Below, piece by piece: positions 8,094 through 15,617 of a stretch of 64,000 nt of DNA. The notes under the pieces were generated by a model. It did no database searches and was not told the DNA's origin. It saw nothing but the letters and a program-made list of their open reading frames with translations. Source of the stretch: Azospirillum brasilense (lineage in GTDB: Bacteria > Pseudomonadota > Alphaproteobacteria > Azospirillales > Azospirillaceae); assembly GCF_008365405.1 (NCBI RefSeq), contig NZ_QOKV01000015.1, positions 105,162-169,161 on the forward strand. Reading direction: 5' to 3'. The translations under genes and the position numbers were made by a program. Positions within the stretch are counted from its first letter, which is position 1; each line of letters begins with the position of its first letter.

Positions 8094-8525
8094 ATGCCCC
8101 GCCGCCTCGCCGCCGCGACCGTTCTTCTGCTGCTGTCCGGCGCCGCCGTTTCTGCGAATGAATTCGAGCGCGTCCCGCCGGTGACCAACGACGCCACCCG
8201 CAAGGAATGCGGGGAATGCCACATGGCCTTCCAGCCCGGCCTGCTGCCGGCGGGAAGCTGGACCCGCATCATGGACGGGCTGGACGACCATTTCGGCGAG
8301 AAGGCCAGCCTGCCGCCCGGCCCGGCGGCGGAGGTCCGCGCCTATCTGACCGGCAACGCCGCCGAACGCGGCGACCCCACGCTCCTGCGCATCACCGAAC
8401 AGCGCTGGTGGCTGCGCGAGCACCGCTTCCGCCCAGAGGTCTGGCTGCGCAAGGACGTGCTGTCCAAGGCCAACTGCGAAGCCTGCCACCGCGACGCCGC
8501 CCGCGGACTCTATGACGACGACTGA
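8094..8525 (+). CDS. Diheme cytochrome c (DHC)
   Basis: 143 residues starting at ATG 8094 with GAGGAG eight bases upstream. A signal peptide (about 1-21) precedes two heme c motifs: CGECH (residues about 40-44) and CEACH near the C-terminus (about 130-134). Length and spacing agree with the DHC family, which donates electrons to SHP. Conserved LPPGPAAEVRAYL and WWLREHRF segments support this. It is the last gene of the b561-SHP-DHC unit. The stop codon lies inside a perfect 17-bp tandem duplication. Confidence 0.85.
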   Translation: MPRRLAAATVLLLLSGAAVSANEFERVPPVTNDATRKECGECHMAFQPGLLPAGSWTRIMDGLDDHFGEKASLPPGPAAEVRAYLTGNAAERGDPTLLRITEQRWWLREHRFRPEVWLRKDVLSKANCEACHRDAARGLYDDD

Positions 8526-8547
8526 TCGGGGACGACGACTGATCGGG
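8514..8547 (+). repeat. Perfect 17-bp tandem duplication over a stop codon
   Basis: GACGACGACTGATCGGG occurs twice head to tail (8514-8530 and 8531-8547). The first copy encodes the last residues and stop of the diheme cytochrome gene; the second is non-coding. This looks like a recent slippage duplication. Because 17 is not a multiple of three, further slips in the first copy would alter the C-terminus. Confidence 0.85.
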
Positions 8548-8606
8548 CGGGACAAAGCGTTGCCGCGACGGTTGTTCTCGAGAACGATCAGAGAGGGAGG
8601 AGCATC

Positions 8607-8813
8607 ATGGACCACGACACCTTCAACATGGGCATCCGGAAGTACCTGAAGGTCGTCGGCGTCACCTCGCAGCGCGAGATCGAGCGCGCCGTGAGCGAAG
8701 CGATGGAAGCCGGAAAGCTGAAGGGCAACGAGACGCTCCAGGCCCGCGTCGTGCTGACCGTCGAGGGCATCGGGCTGGAGCATGAGATCAAGGGGGAGAT
8801 CGCGTTGGAGTAG
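8607..8813 (+). CDS. DUF6494-like small conserved protein
   Basis: 68 residues from ATG 8607 with a strong GAGGGAGGAG site. The sequence begins MDHDTFNMGIRKYLKVVGV and continues with SQREIERAVSEAMEAGKLKG, then a two-strand end (ARVVLTVEGIGLEHEIKGEI). From memory this matches the DUF6494 family, short cytoplasmic proteins of unknown function found in many Alpha- and Betaproteobacteria. There is no signal or membrane segment. It stands alone after the cytochrome cluster and is followed by repeat A1, which may terminate it. Confidence 0.65.
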   Translation: MDHDTFNMGIRKYLKVVGVTSQREIERAVSEAMEAGKLKGNETLQARVVLTVEGIGLEHEIKGEIALE

Positions 8814-8826
8814 GCGTCGGCACCGG

Positions 8827-8881
8827 TTGCCCCCACCCCGGCCCTCCCCCGCCCAGCGGGGGAGGGCCGGGGTGGGGGCAA
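8827..8881. repeat. Palindromic repeat family A, copy 1
   Basis: A near-perfect inverted repeat. Arms of 26 bases beginning TTGCCCCCACCCCGG and ending GGTGGGGGCAA face each other around a three-base loop. It lies between two convergent genes and can fold into a very stable hairpin on either strand, so it may act as a bidirectional terminator. Related copies are at 18043, 22784, 31381, 40476 and 57766. Confidence 0.9.
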
Positions 8882-8895
8882 CCCAACGCAACCAC

Positions 8896-9663
8896 TCACC
8901 CCATCACCAGCCCTCCGTCCACGTACAGCACCTGCCCCGTCATGAAGCGGCTCCAGCCGGACGCCAGGAACAGCACCGGGCCGGTCACGTCCTCCGGCGT
9001 GGCGATGCGGCGCAGCGGGGTCTGGGCGACGATGGCGTCCTTCACGTCCTCCTTCGTCACCCGGCTGGCGTCGGTGGGGTAGACCAGCCCCGGCGCCACG
9101 CAGTTGACGCGGATGCCCAGCGGCCCCAGCTCCGCCGCCAGATTGCGGCTGAAGCCGACCAGCGCCGCCTTGGCCGTGGTGTAGTCGTGATAGGGCACGG
9201 TGGGCCGGGCGACGAGGTCGGTCGCCATGTTCACGATGCTGCCACCGGGCCGCCGCCGCAGCACCGGCAGCACCGCCCGGCAGACGTTGTAGGTGCCGAG
9301 CAGCGCCCCATCCACCTGATCCCGGTAATCCGCCCAGTCGGTGTCCCAGAACAGCTTGCGCTTCTCCGGGTCGAAGGCGTAGGGGCGGAAGGCGTTGTTC
9401 ACCACCACGTCGATCTTGCCGAACTCCTCCGCCGTGCGCTCCACCATGCGGTTCACCGCCTCGGCGTCGGTGACGTCGGCCTGCACCGCCCAGGCGTCAC
9501 CGCCAGCCTCGCGGCAGGCTGCCGCCACCGCCTCTGCCGCATCGGCATTCTGGAGATAGTTGACGGCGACCGCCGCCCCCTCCGCCGCGAAGGCCTTGGC
9601 GATGGCGGCACCGATGCCGCGGCTGGCGCCGGTGACGAGGACGGTCTTGTCGCGGAAATCCAT
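8896..9663 (-). CDS. SDR-family oxidoreductase in TPP-riboswitch operon
   Basis: 255-residue classical short-chain dehydrogenase. Cofactor motif TGASRGIG (residues 11-18), catalytic Tyr161 and Lys165 (YTTAK). Two deviations: the usual NNAG is NNAF (89-92), and the catalytic Ser position in the IVNISS motif reads IVNMAT, putting Thr148 there. It would be annotated as a 3-oxoacyl-ACP reductase-like enzyme, but these changes and the context argue for another carbonyl or alcohol substrate. It is the last gene of the six-gene operon behind the TPP riboswitch, 17 bases after the binding-protein gene. I infer that it could reduce an aldehyde made by the LuxC-like enzyme. Confidence 0.85.
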   Translation of the reverse strand: MDFRDKTVLVTGASRGIGAAIAKAFAAEGAAVAVNYLQNADAAEAVAAACREAGGDAWAVQADVTDAEAVNRMVERTAEEFGKIDVVVNNAFRPYAFDPEKRKLFWDTDWADYRDQVDGALLGTYNVCRAVLPVLRRRPGGSIVNMATDLVARPTVPYHDYTTAKAALVGFSRNLAAELGPLGIRVNCVAPGLVYPTDASRVTKEDVKDAIVAQTPLRRIATPEDVTGPVLFLASGWSRFMTGQVLYVDGGLVMG

Positions 9664-9680
9664 GGCGGGCCAAGCCTTCC

Positions 9681-10658
9681 TTACTCGGGGATCAGGTCGG
9701 ACCGGACCAGCGTGCCCATGTCGAGGTCCTTCCCGATCAGGCCCAGCTGCTTGAAGGTGTCCGCCCCCTTCTGCATCAGCGCCGGATCGAAGTGGCCGAG
9801 GCCCTTGGCCTTGGTCGTCTCCGACACGCTGGAGGCGTTGCGCAGCTTGATGATGGCGAGGTTGGTGGCCTCGTCGCGGCCGTTGATGGCGCGGGTCACG
9901 GCGAGGCGGGCGGCCTCCTCCGGCTCGGCGATCATCCAGGCGGCGCTGTCGCGGTAGGCGGCGAGGAAGCGCTTCAGCACATCCGCCTTCGTCCGGTAGG
10001 TCTCCTCCGTCACCACGAAGATGTCGCTGGGCAGGTTCAGCGTGTCCTTGACCTCGATGACGTTGATGTCCTTCAGCCCCTTCTGCATCCCGACATAAAG
10101 GCCGGTGTCGGTCGCCGCGGTGGCGTCCACCTGCCCCTGGATCACGGGCGCGAAGTTCAAGAGGCCGGTCACCTCGATGGTCACGTCCTTCTCGCTCAGC
10201 CCCACCTGATGCAGCAGCACCTGGAGGTTCTGGCGCGTGCCGCTGGACAGGCTGTAGACGCCGATGCGCTTGCCCTTCAGGTCTTCGGGCTTGGTGATGT
10301 TGCGCTCCTTCGGCGACACCACGTTGAAGACGTTCTGCGGGTAGATGTTGTAGATGGCGATCAGCTTCTCGCCCTTGTCGAGCGCGAGGTAGAAGGAGGC
10401 CGGGTCGGTGAAGGCCACGTCGGCCTGACCGGTCAGCATGTTCTGGATAGCCGAGCCGCCGCCGGTCCCCGGCACATAGCCGAGATCGATGCCCTTGGCC
10501 TTGAAGAAGCCCTTGTCCGGCTCGGCCAGCAGGTTGGTGATCTCGCTGATCGGCTGGCTCCAGCCCGCCACGGTCACCTTGTCGAGCGCCAGCGCGGGGG
10601 ATGACAGAAGCAGGGCGGAAACGGCGACGGCACCCAGGGTGCGCAGGAACCCGAACAT
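9681..10658 (-). CDS. ABC importer substrate-binding protein (NMT1/SsuA-like)
   Basis: 325 residues: a Sec signal peptide (1-24, ending ALA), then a type-2 periplasmic binding fold of the NMT1/SsuA/TauA group. Family segments include GTGGGSAIQNMLTGQADVAF near 65-84, DLKGKRIGVYSLSSG near 125-139 and TEETYRTKADVLKRFL near 215-230. It should capture a small, probably aromatic or sulfonated, solute in the periplasm. The CCCFC motif of the thiamine-pyrimidine binding protein ThiY is absent, so the ligand may differ from formylaminopyrimidine. TPP-riboswitch control implies a thiamine-related ligand. Seven bases separate it from the permease gene. Confidence 0.88.
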   Translation of the reverse strand: MFGFLRTLGAVAVSALLLSSPALALDKVTVAGWSQPISEITNLLAEPDKGFFKAKGIDLGYVPGTGGGSAIQNMLTGQADVAFTDPASFYLALDKGEKLIAIYNIYPQNVFNVVSPKERNITKPEDLKGKRIGVYSLSSGTRQNLQVLLHQVGLSEKDVTIEVTGLLNFAPVIQGQVDATAATDTGLYVGMQKGLKDINVIEVKDTLNLPSDIFVVTEETYRTKADVLKRFLAAYRDSAAWMIAEPEEAARLAVTRAINGRDEATNLAIIKLRNASSVSETTKAKGLGHFDPALMQKGADTFKQLGLIGKDLDMGTLVRSDLIPE

Positions 10659-10665
10659 CGTGTGA

Positions 10666-11412
10666 TTATCCTTTCCACGGACGGCGCAGCAGCCACCGTT
10701 CGAGACCGGCGGCGGCCTGATAAACGATCATGCCCAGCACCGTGATGACGATGAACAGGGCGAACATCATGGTCGAATCCATCATCCCCTGCGCCGCGAT
10801 GATCGAGGCGCCCAGCCCCTGCCGGCCCCCGATGAACTCGCCGACGACGGCGCCGACCAGCGCCAGCACCACGGCGACGCGCAAGCCCGCCAGGATCACC
10901 GGCAGACCGGAGGGAATCTTCAGGCGCAGCAGGGTCTGCAGGCGCGTCGCCCGCAGCATCCGGAACAGCTCCCGCTTGTTGGGATCGACCTGCTGGAGGC
11001 CGGTCATGGTGTTTTCCAGCAGCGGGAAGAAGCAGATCAGCGCCGTGATGACGACGGTGGAAGTCATGCCGAAGCCGAACCAGACGATGAACAGCGGCCC
11101 CAGCGCCAGCTTCGGCACCACCTGGCTGGCGAGGATGTAGGGGTAGAACAGGCGGCGCAGCACCGGCACCTCGGCCAGCAGCACTCCGGCGAGGAAGCCG
11201 ATGGTGCAGCCGGCGGCGAGGCCCATCGCCATCTCCGCCGTGGTCACCCAGAGATGCGGCAGCAGATAGCCGCCGGCCAGCCCGTCCCACAGCGTGCGCA
11301 GCACCGCCGACGGCAGCGGCACGACCAGAGCCGACACCCCCGCCACCCGGCAATAGACCTCCCACCCCGCCAGCAGCAGGACGAGCAGCAGGGCGGAGGC
11401 AAGGCGGACCAT
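10666..11412 (-). CDS. ABC importer permease (BPD_transp_1 family)
   Basis: 248-residue integral membrane protein. Five to six hydrophobic segments are visible, including the N-terminal one (about 4-20). The cytoplasmic coupling loop carries the EAA-type motif (PNKRELFRMLRATRLQTLLR region, then IPSGLPVILAGLRVAV). It is homologous to SsuC/TauC/ThiX permeases. ATG 11412 overlaps the stop of the ATPase gene (ATGA), so translation is coupled. Partners are the ATPase upstream and the binding protein downstream. Confidence 0.92.
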   Translation of the reverse strand: MVRLASALLLVLLLAGWEVYCRVAGVSALVVPLPSAVLRTLWDGLAGGYLLPHLWVTTAEMAMGLAAGCTIGFLAGVLLAEVPVLRRLFYPYILASQVVPKLALGPLFIVWFGFGMTSTVVITALICFFPLLENTMTGLQQVDPNKRELFRMLRATRLQTLLRLKIPSGLPVILAGLRVAVVLALVGAVVGEFIGGRQGLGASIIAAQGMMDSTMMFALFIVITVLGMIVYQAAAGLERWLLRRPWKG

Positions 11413-12182
11413 CACGACGCGCGCTCCAGCGCCACGCCGGATTTTGAACCATCCATGGCGTGGCGAAGCTCCAGGCACAGCGCGTTGAAGCGCGGGCTGT
11501 AGCGGACGTCGCGCCCGCGCGGGCGGGCCAGCGGCACCGGCAGGGCGTGGCGCAGATGCCCGCCCTCCATCACCGCCACCCGGTCGGCCAGATAGACCGC
11601 CTCGGCGATGTCGTGGGTGACGAACAGCACGGTGGTGCGGTGGCGGGCACAGAGTTTCAGCAGGTCGTCCTGCAACTCCTCCCGCGTGATGGCGTCGAGC
11701 GCGGCGAAGGGCTCGTCGAGCAGGAGCAGCGGCGGCTCGGTGACCAGCGCGCGGGCCAGCGCGACGCGGCTCTGCTGCCCGCCCGACAGTTGGCTGGGGT
11801 AGCGCCCTTCGAGTCCGGACAGCCCGACGAGGTCCAGCAGTTCCTCCGCCTTGCGGCGGTCCGCCGGCTGCGGGCGGCGCTCCAGCGAGACCGGCAGCAG
11901 CAGGTTGTCGAGCACCGTGCGCCATTCCAGCAGGGTCGGCGCCTGGAAGACGAAGCCGACCTGGGCCCCCGGCCCGCGCACCGGCTCCCCCTGGATGCGG
12001 ACGGTTCCGGTCGAGGGGGCGAGCAGCCCGGCGACCAGCTTCAGCAGGGTCGTCTTGCCGCAGCCGCTGCGCCCGACCAGCGCGTGGAACTCGCCCTCCC
12101 CGATGGTCCAGTCGATGCGGTCCAGGATGGTGCCGCCGCTCGGGACGCCGTAGCCGGCCTGTTCGATGCTGACGAAGGGCAT
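11412..12182 (-). CDS. ABC importer ATP-binding protein
   Basis: 256-residue ATPase: Walker A GRSGCGKTT (about 38-46), Q-loop at FVFQAP, signature LSGGQQSRVALARAL, Walker B LLLLDEPFAAL and an H-loop in FVTHDIAEA. It belongs to the SsuB/TauB/ThiZ branch that energises uptake of small anions and vitamin precursors. I used ATG 12182, eleven bases after the LuxC stop; a TTG five codons upstream is the alternative. Position 3 in the TPP-riboswitch operon. Confidence 0.93.
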   Translation of the reverse strand: MPFVSIEQAGYGVPSGGTILDRIDWTIGEGEFHALVGRSGCGKTTLLKLVAGLLAPSTGTVRIQGEPVRGPGAQVGFVFQAPTLLEWRTVLDNLLLPVSLERRPQPADRRKAEELLDLVGLSGLEGRYPSQLSGGQQSRVALARALVTEPPLLLLDEPFAALDAITREELQDDLLKLCARHRTTVLFVTHDIAEAVYLADRVAVMEGGHLRHALPVPLARPRGRDVRYSPRFNALCLELRHAMDGSKSGVALERAS

Positions 12183-12193
12183 GGCCGGGCGCC

Positions 12194-13657
12194 TCAATCC
12201 ATGTAGGGGGCGAAGGATTCCGCCGCCCGTTCCGCCGAGCCTTCGATCTCGGTCATGGTGACGAGGTCCAGCAGGTTGAACCGCCCGTCATGGTGCCAGC
12301 CCGCCTCCGGCGCGGTCATGCGGCCGAGCGCGCAGAGGCGCGTCACCCCCACGGCCCCCAGCGCCCCGGCCAGCGCGAACAGCTCCTCCGGCGACGCGGC
12401 GATGCCCACGGTCTGGAGGAAGGCGCGGTAGGGCGCCAGCCCCGGCACCGCCTCGGCCAGCCGGTCCACCGCCACCACCGTCACCGTGCGGTTCAGCCCG
12501 CAAGGCGACAACCCGTCCGCCGCGTCGGTGTAGGCGACCGCCCAGCTTCCCGCCGGATCGCCGAGCAGGGCGCGGCTGGGGTCGGCAAAGCCCTTCGTCT
12601 CCTCGGCGTTGCGCCAGGACGCGACGCTGCCCGCCTCGCCCATCGACAGGGCGCGGCGCGGGAACTTGCTGCCCAGCGCGTCCAGCTCGTGCGCCAGATA
12701 GCCGGCGAATTCGCGCGGCGACACCCGCCCGCCGCGCTCCACGAAAAAGGTCTGGGGCGAGTAGCAGCCCTGCTGGTCGTAGCGCGCCACGTCGTAGGCC
12801 GCCAGCCGCGCCACCGCCCCCGCCTTCCCGGCGTCGAGCGCGGAGCGGGCGACCATGCCGAAGCTGATCTTGTGCCCGAAGGGCAGGAAGCGCGCGGTGA
12901 TTGGCACCCGCGCCCGGATGGCCTCCAGCGCGTCGTTCCCGCCATAGGCGACCACCGTGTCGGCGCGGCCCAGCCACGCCCGCTCCGCCGCTTCGTCGCC
13001 GCCCTTCCACCAGACGATGGCGATGCAGCCAGCCAATTGCGGGTCGATCTCCGCCAGGATTTGCGCGAACCAGCCGGCGAACAGCGGCTCGGCGCTCGGC
13101 AGCTTGCCGACCGTGCCGGCCTTGACCAGCAGGCCGGAAATCAGGCTCCACAGCGGCAGGCCCGGCACGTTGCCCGCCCAGACATGCAGCAACAGCTCCG
13201 GCCCGAAGGCGCGGGCGAAGCCGCCCTTGGGCATCGGCTGGAAATCGTCGAGCACCGCCGGGTTGGCGAAATCCTCGGCGATGAACTTCCGCAGCTCCGG
13301 CCCGCGGAAGGTCTTCAGATAGCCGGTCAGCCCCAGCCGGACCATCTCCCCGTCGTAGCCGGTGACCAGCGGCAGCAGCCGCTCCGCCTTCCGCCGCCAC
13401 GGGTCGTCGCGGTCGAGCAGCCGGGCGACGGCGCGGTCGATGGTGGCGGCGATTTCCGCGACGGTGCGGCTTCTCAAGTAAGTCCGCGCGTTGGTCCGCA
13501 CCCGCGTTGCCAATTCAGCGATCTGCGCCTCGCTCAGCACCGGCACCGCCACGTCGAGCGTCTCGGCGCCGCGCCGGAAGGTCAGCGTCCGCCAGTCCAC
13601 CGCGTCGGCGGACAGCCCCGGCAGATGCCCGGCGCGCTCCATCAAGCCAACGGTCAT
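12194..13657 (-). CDS. LuxC-like acyl-CoA (acyl-protein) reductase
   Basis: 487 residues with the LuxC acyl-reductase fold over most of the length (about 40-470). The active-site cysteine is Cys298 in YDQQGCYSPQ, the LuxC signature around the residue that carries the acyl group. HVWAGNVPGLPLW (159-171) fits the nucleotide-binding loop of this aldehyde-dehydrogenase-like family. LuxC reduces an activated carboxylic acid to the aldehyde with NADPH. In luminous bacteria it works with LuxE on fatty acids; no luxA, luxB or luxD is present here. Its ATG overlaps the stop of the LuxE-like gene (ATGA), so the two are made together. Under a TPP riboswitch its substrate is more likely a thiamine-related acid (inference). 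Confidence 0.88.
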   Translation of the reverse strand: MTVGLMERAGHLPGLSADAVDWRTLTFRRGAETLDVAVPVLSEAQIAELATRVRTNARTYLRSRTVAEIAATIDRAVARLLDRDDPWRRKAERLLPLVTGYDGEMVRLGLTGYLKTFRGPELRKFIAEDFANPAVLDDFQPMPKGGFARAFGPELLLHVWAGNVPGLPLWSLISGLLVKAGTVGKLPSAEPLFAGWFAQILAEIDPQLAGCIAIVWWKGGDEAAERAWLGRADTVVAYGGNDALEAIRARVPITARFLPFGHKISFGMVARSALDAGKAGAVARLAAYDVARYDQQGCYSPQTFFVERGGRVSPREFAGYLAHELDALGSKFPRRALSMGEAGSVASWRNAEETKGFADPSRALLGDPAGSWAVAYTDAADGLSPCGLNRTVTVVAVDRLAEAVPGLAPYRAFLQTVGIAASPEELFALAGALGAVGVTRLCALGRMTAPEAGWHHDGRFNLLDLVTMTEIEGSAERAAESFAPYMD

Positions 13658-14778
13658 GGAGCCCGCGCCGCTTTGAGGAAGTCTTCGACCGCCATGGAGC
13701 AGCCCTTGGCGTCCGCCCCGTCGGCCCGGCCGAGAAGCTGAAACCCGCCGTCCACCTCCACCCCCGCATCCTCGGTCAGGATGGCCGACGCGCAGTTGAA
13801 ATGCGCCAGATCGTGATGGACGAGCACGCCGACGCTGCCGCGCGGCACCTCCTGCCCGGTCAGCGGGTTGATGACCCGGCTGCGGATCCAGTGCGGGCCG
13901 GACTTCACCGACGGGCAGGTCTCGTTGCCGTCGTCGTAGAACTGGGTGCTCAGCTCCGTCATGCCGTACATGTTGATGCACAGCCGGCGCGGCACGCCGA
14001 AAGTGGCGGACAGGCGCCCGTAGAACTCCTCCGCCGCCATCTCGCGCGACTGGCCCTTGAAGCCGCCGGTGTCGAGGATGCGGCTGCCCGCCGGCAGGGC
14101 GAAGCTCCGCCCCCGCTCGGCCAGCGCGTCCATCAGATGCACGACGCTGAAGCTCGCCCCCAGCAGGGCGTAGGGCTCGCCGGTTTCCTCGGCGCGGGAC
14201 AACTCGGCGATGGCCCCGTCCACGTCCAGCCCGGCGTCGGTGATGAGGTAGCGGCTCTCATCCGTCCCGAACTCGTTCTTGGCCAGCGCCAGATAATGGG
14301 CGAGCGAGGAGTTGGGCATCGCCTGCTCGGTCGGGAACAGGATGCCCATGCGCAGGCGGTCATGGTCTCCCCCATAAGAATTGGCCATGAAGCGGCGCCG
14401 GAAATTGACGGTCATCGAACGGTCGTAGACCGCCAGCGTCGGATGATGGCTCTTGCCGCGCACGCCCTTGGTGGTGCCGCTGGTCATGAAGACATGCGGG
14501 CATTCCTCCGGCGGGCGTCCGCTCAGCGTCAGGTCCTTGAAGGCGCTGATCGGCACGGCGGGCACGTCGCGCCAGCTCTTCACCGTGCGCAGGGTGCGCG
14601 CCCGCTGGGTGGCGAAGCGGCGGTAGGGGGCGTTGGTCTCGAACTGGTGGGCGAAGACGGCCAGCGCCATGCGGTTGAACGCCTCCTCGTCCGCCTCCCC
14701 GGCGGCGATGAAGGCCAGCAGCTCTTCGACAAGTCGGGCTTCGGTCACGTCCGCACACACCTTTTGCAGCGCCAACAA
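13654..14778 (-). CDS. LuxE-like acyl-protein synthetase
   Basis: Up to 374 residues, in the LuxE/PaaK branch of adenylating enzymes. The AMP-binding motif is MTSGTTKGVRGKS (about 98-110). Later motifs include DTGGFKGQSREM (about 238-249) and NMYGMTELSTQFYDD (about 270-284). A cysteine near the C-terminus (GCSMA, Cys360) matches the residue of LuxE that accepts the acyl group as a thioester. It should activate a carboxylic acid with ATP and hand it to the LuxC-like enzyme. The start is uncertain: TTG 14778, or GTG at 14760 or 14748. It is the first gene after the TPP riboswitch, whose 3' end lies about 65 bases upstream. Confidence 0.88.
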   Translation of the reverse strand: MLALQKVCADVTEARLVEELLAFIAAGEADEEAFNRMALAVFAHQFETNAPYRRFATQRARTLRTVKSWRDVPAVPISAFKDLTLSGRPPEECPHVFMTSGTTKGVRGKSHHPTLAVYDRSMTVNFRRRFMANSYGGDHDRLRMGILFPTEQAMPNSSLAHYLALAKNEFGTDESRYLITDAGLDVDGAIAELSRAEETGEPYALLGASFSVVHLMDALAERGRSFALPAGSRILDTGGFKGQSREMAAEEFYGRLSATFGVPRRLCINMYGMTELSTQFYDDGNETCPSVKSGPHWIRSRVINPLTGQEVPRGSVGVLVHHDLAHFNCASAILTEDAGVEVDGGFQLLGRADGADAKGCSMAVEDFLKAARAP

Positions 14779-14842
14779 ACTGTTGCCGGAGCAAGCGGTG
14801 TCTGGATGGAATGGGGGTACGCCGTGCCGCCCTTCAGTCCCG

Positions 14843-14948
14843 TCCCTACGCCGGTATGACCCGGATCAGGTTCGATGGGTCACCGCGTTGTCCGGATGAA
14901 AGCGCCGGACCGGCGGAGTCTCAGCCTCCTAGCGAGGCCCCCCAGGGA
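14843..14948 (-). promoter_or_regulatory. TPP riboswitch (THI element)
   Basis: Read on the minus strand, this segment carries the conserved parts of the thiamine pyrophosphate aptamer in order: the opening TCCCTGGGGGGCC, the core CTGAGA (complement of 14919-14924), the GAACCTGAT box (complement of 14865-14873), GGGTCATACCGGCG and the closing GTAGGGA. The variable P3 stem lies between the two cores. This is essentially the consensus. TPP binding should lower expression of the six genes downstream (LuxE-like to SDR). No clear terminator follows within the 65 bases before the first gene, so control is probably at translation initiation. Confidence 0.95.
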
Positions 14949-14996
14949 ACATTCGCAAGCTAAGGGACCGGCCCCCGCCCGTCAAGCCGGTCGGGC

Positions 14997-15572
14997 TCAG
15001 GCGGCGCCCTTCACCACCTCCAGGACCATGGCGATCTCGTCGATGACGTTGTTCTGGCTTTCCATCGCCTCCATCACCTGCTGGTTCGTCACCTCCCCGG
15101 AGGCCAGCTTGTGGTGCCAGCGCGGGGTCGGGGCGTAGACGATCGACAGCATGCGGAAATCGACGTTCAGATGCATGGCCAAGCGGGTGTTGGGCCAGCC
15201 ACGCTCGATGAATGTCCGGTTCTCCTCCATCGAGAACAGGCTCAGCACGTTGGGCGTGATCGGGCGGACGTGGGTCGGGTCGCCGAGATAACCGTCGCTG
15301 CGCGGGTGCGGCACCTTGATGGTGATCCGCGCGCCGTGCCGGCAGACGCGGTACAGCTCCCTCATGATGTTCAGGAAGCTCTCGGTCGTCTGGCCCATAT
15401 GCTCAAGCGCGTGGATGAGCTGGACATCGGCGACGCTGCTCTCCTCGAACGGCCAGGGCACGACCTCCAGGTCGGCGACGATGTCCGGCCCGAACGTGCC
15501 GTACTTGTCCACGTTCACGTAACCGGCAAGCCGCGTGTCGCCGCAGCCGAGGTTGAGCTTGAGGTCCGACAT
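14997..15572 (-). CDS. Class I SAM-dependent methyltransferase-like protein
   Basis: 191 residues. The N-terminus carries LNLGCGDTRLAGYVNVD (residues 6-22), a motif I with the acidic end of strand 2, then ALEHMGQTTESFLNIMRELYRV (about 55-76), broken here into helix D typical of Methyltransf_11-like proteins involved in surface polysaccharide or lipid modification. The C-terminal third (RWHHKLASGEVTNQQVMEAM) is not informative. It starts at ATG 15572. The substrate is unknown. It lies 45 bases after the M20 gene on the same strand and could be cotranscribed with it, but no functional link is evident. Confidence 0.75.
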   Translation of the reverse strand: MSDLKLNLGCGDTRLAGYVNVDKYGTFGPDIVADLEVVPWPFEESSVADVQLIHALEHMGQTTESFLNIMRELYRVCRHGARITIKVPHPRSDGYLGDPTHVRPITPNVLSLFSMEENRTFIERGWPNTRLAMHLNVDFRMLSIVYAPTPRWHHKLASGEVTNQQVMEAMESQNNVIDEIAMVLEVVKGAA

Positions 15573-15617
15573 CGCGCGCGTTTCCGGCCAGCCGTTGTTG
15601 TTGCCACGAACGCGACC

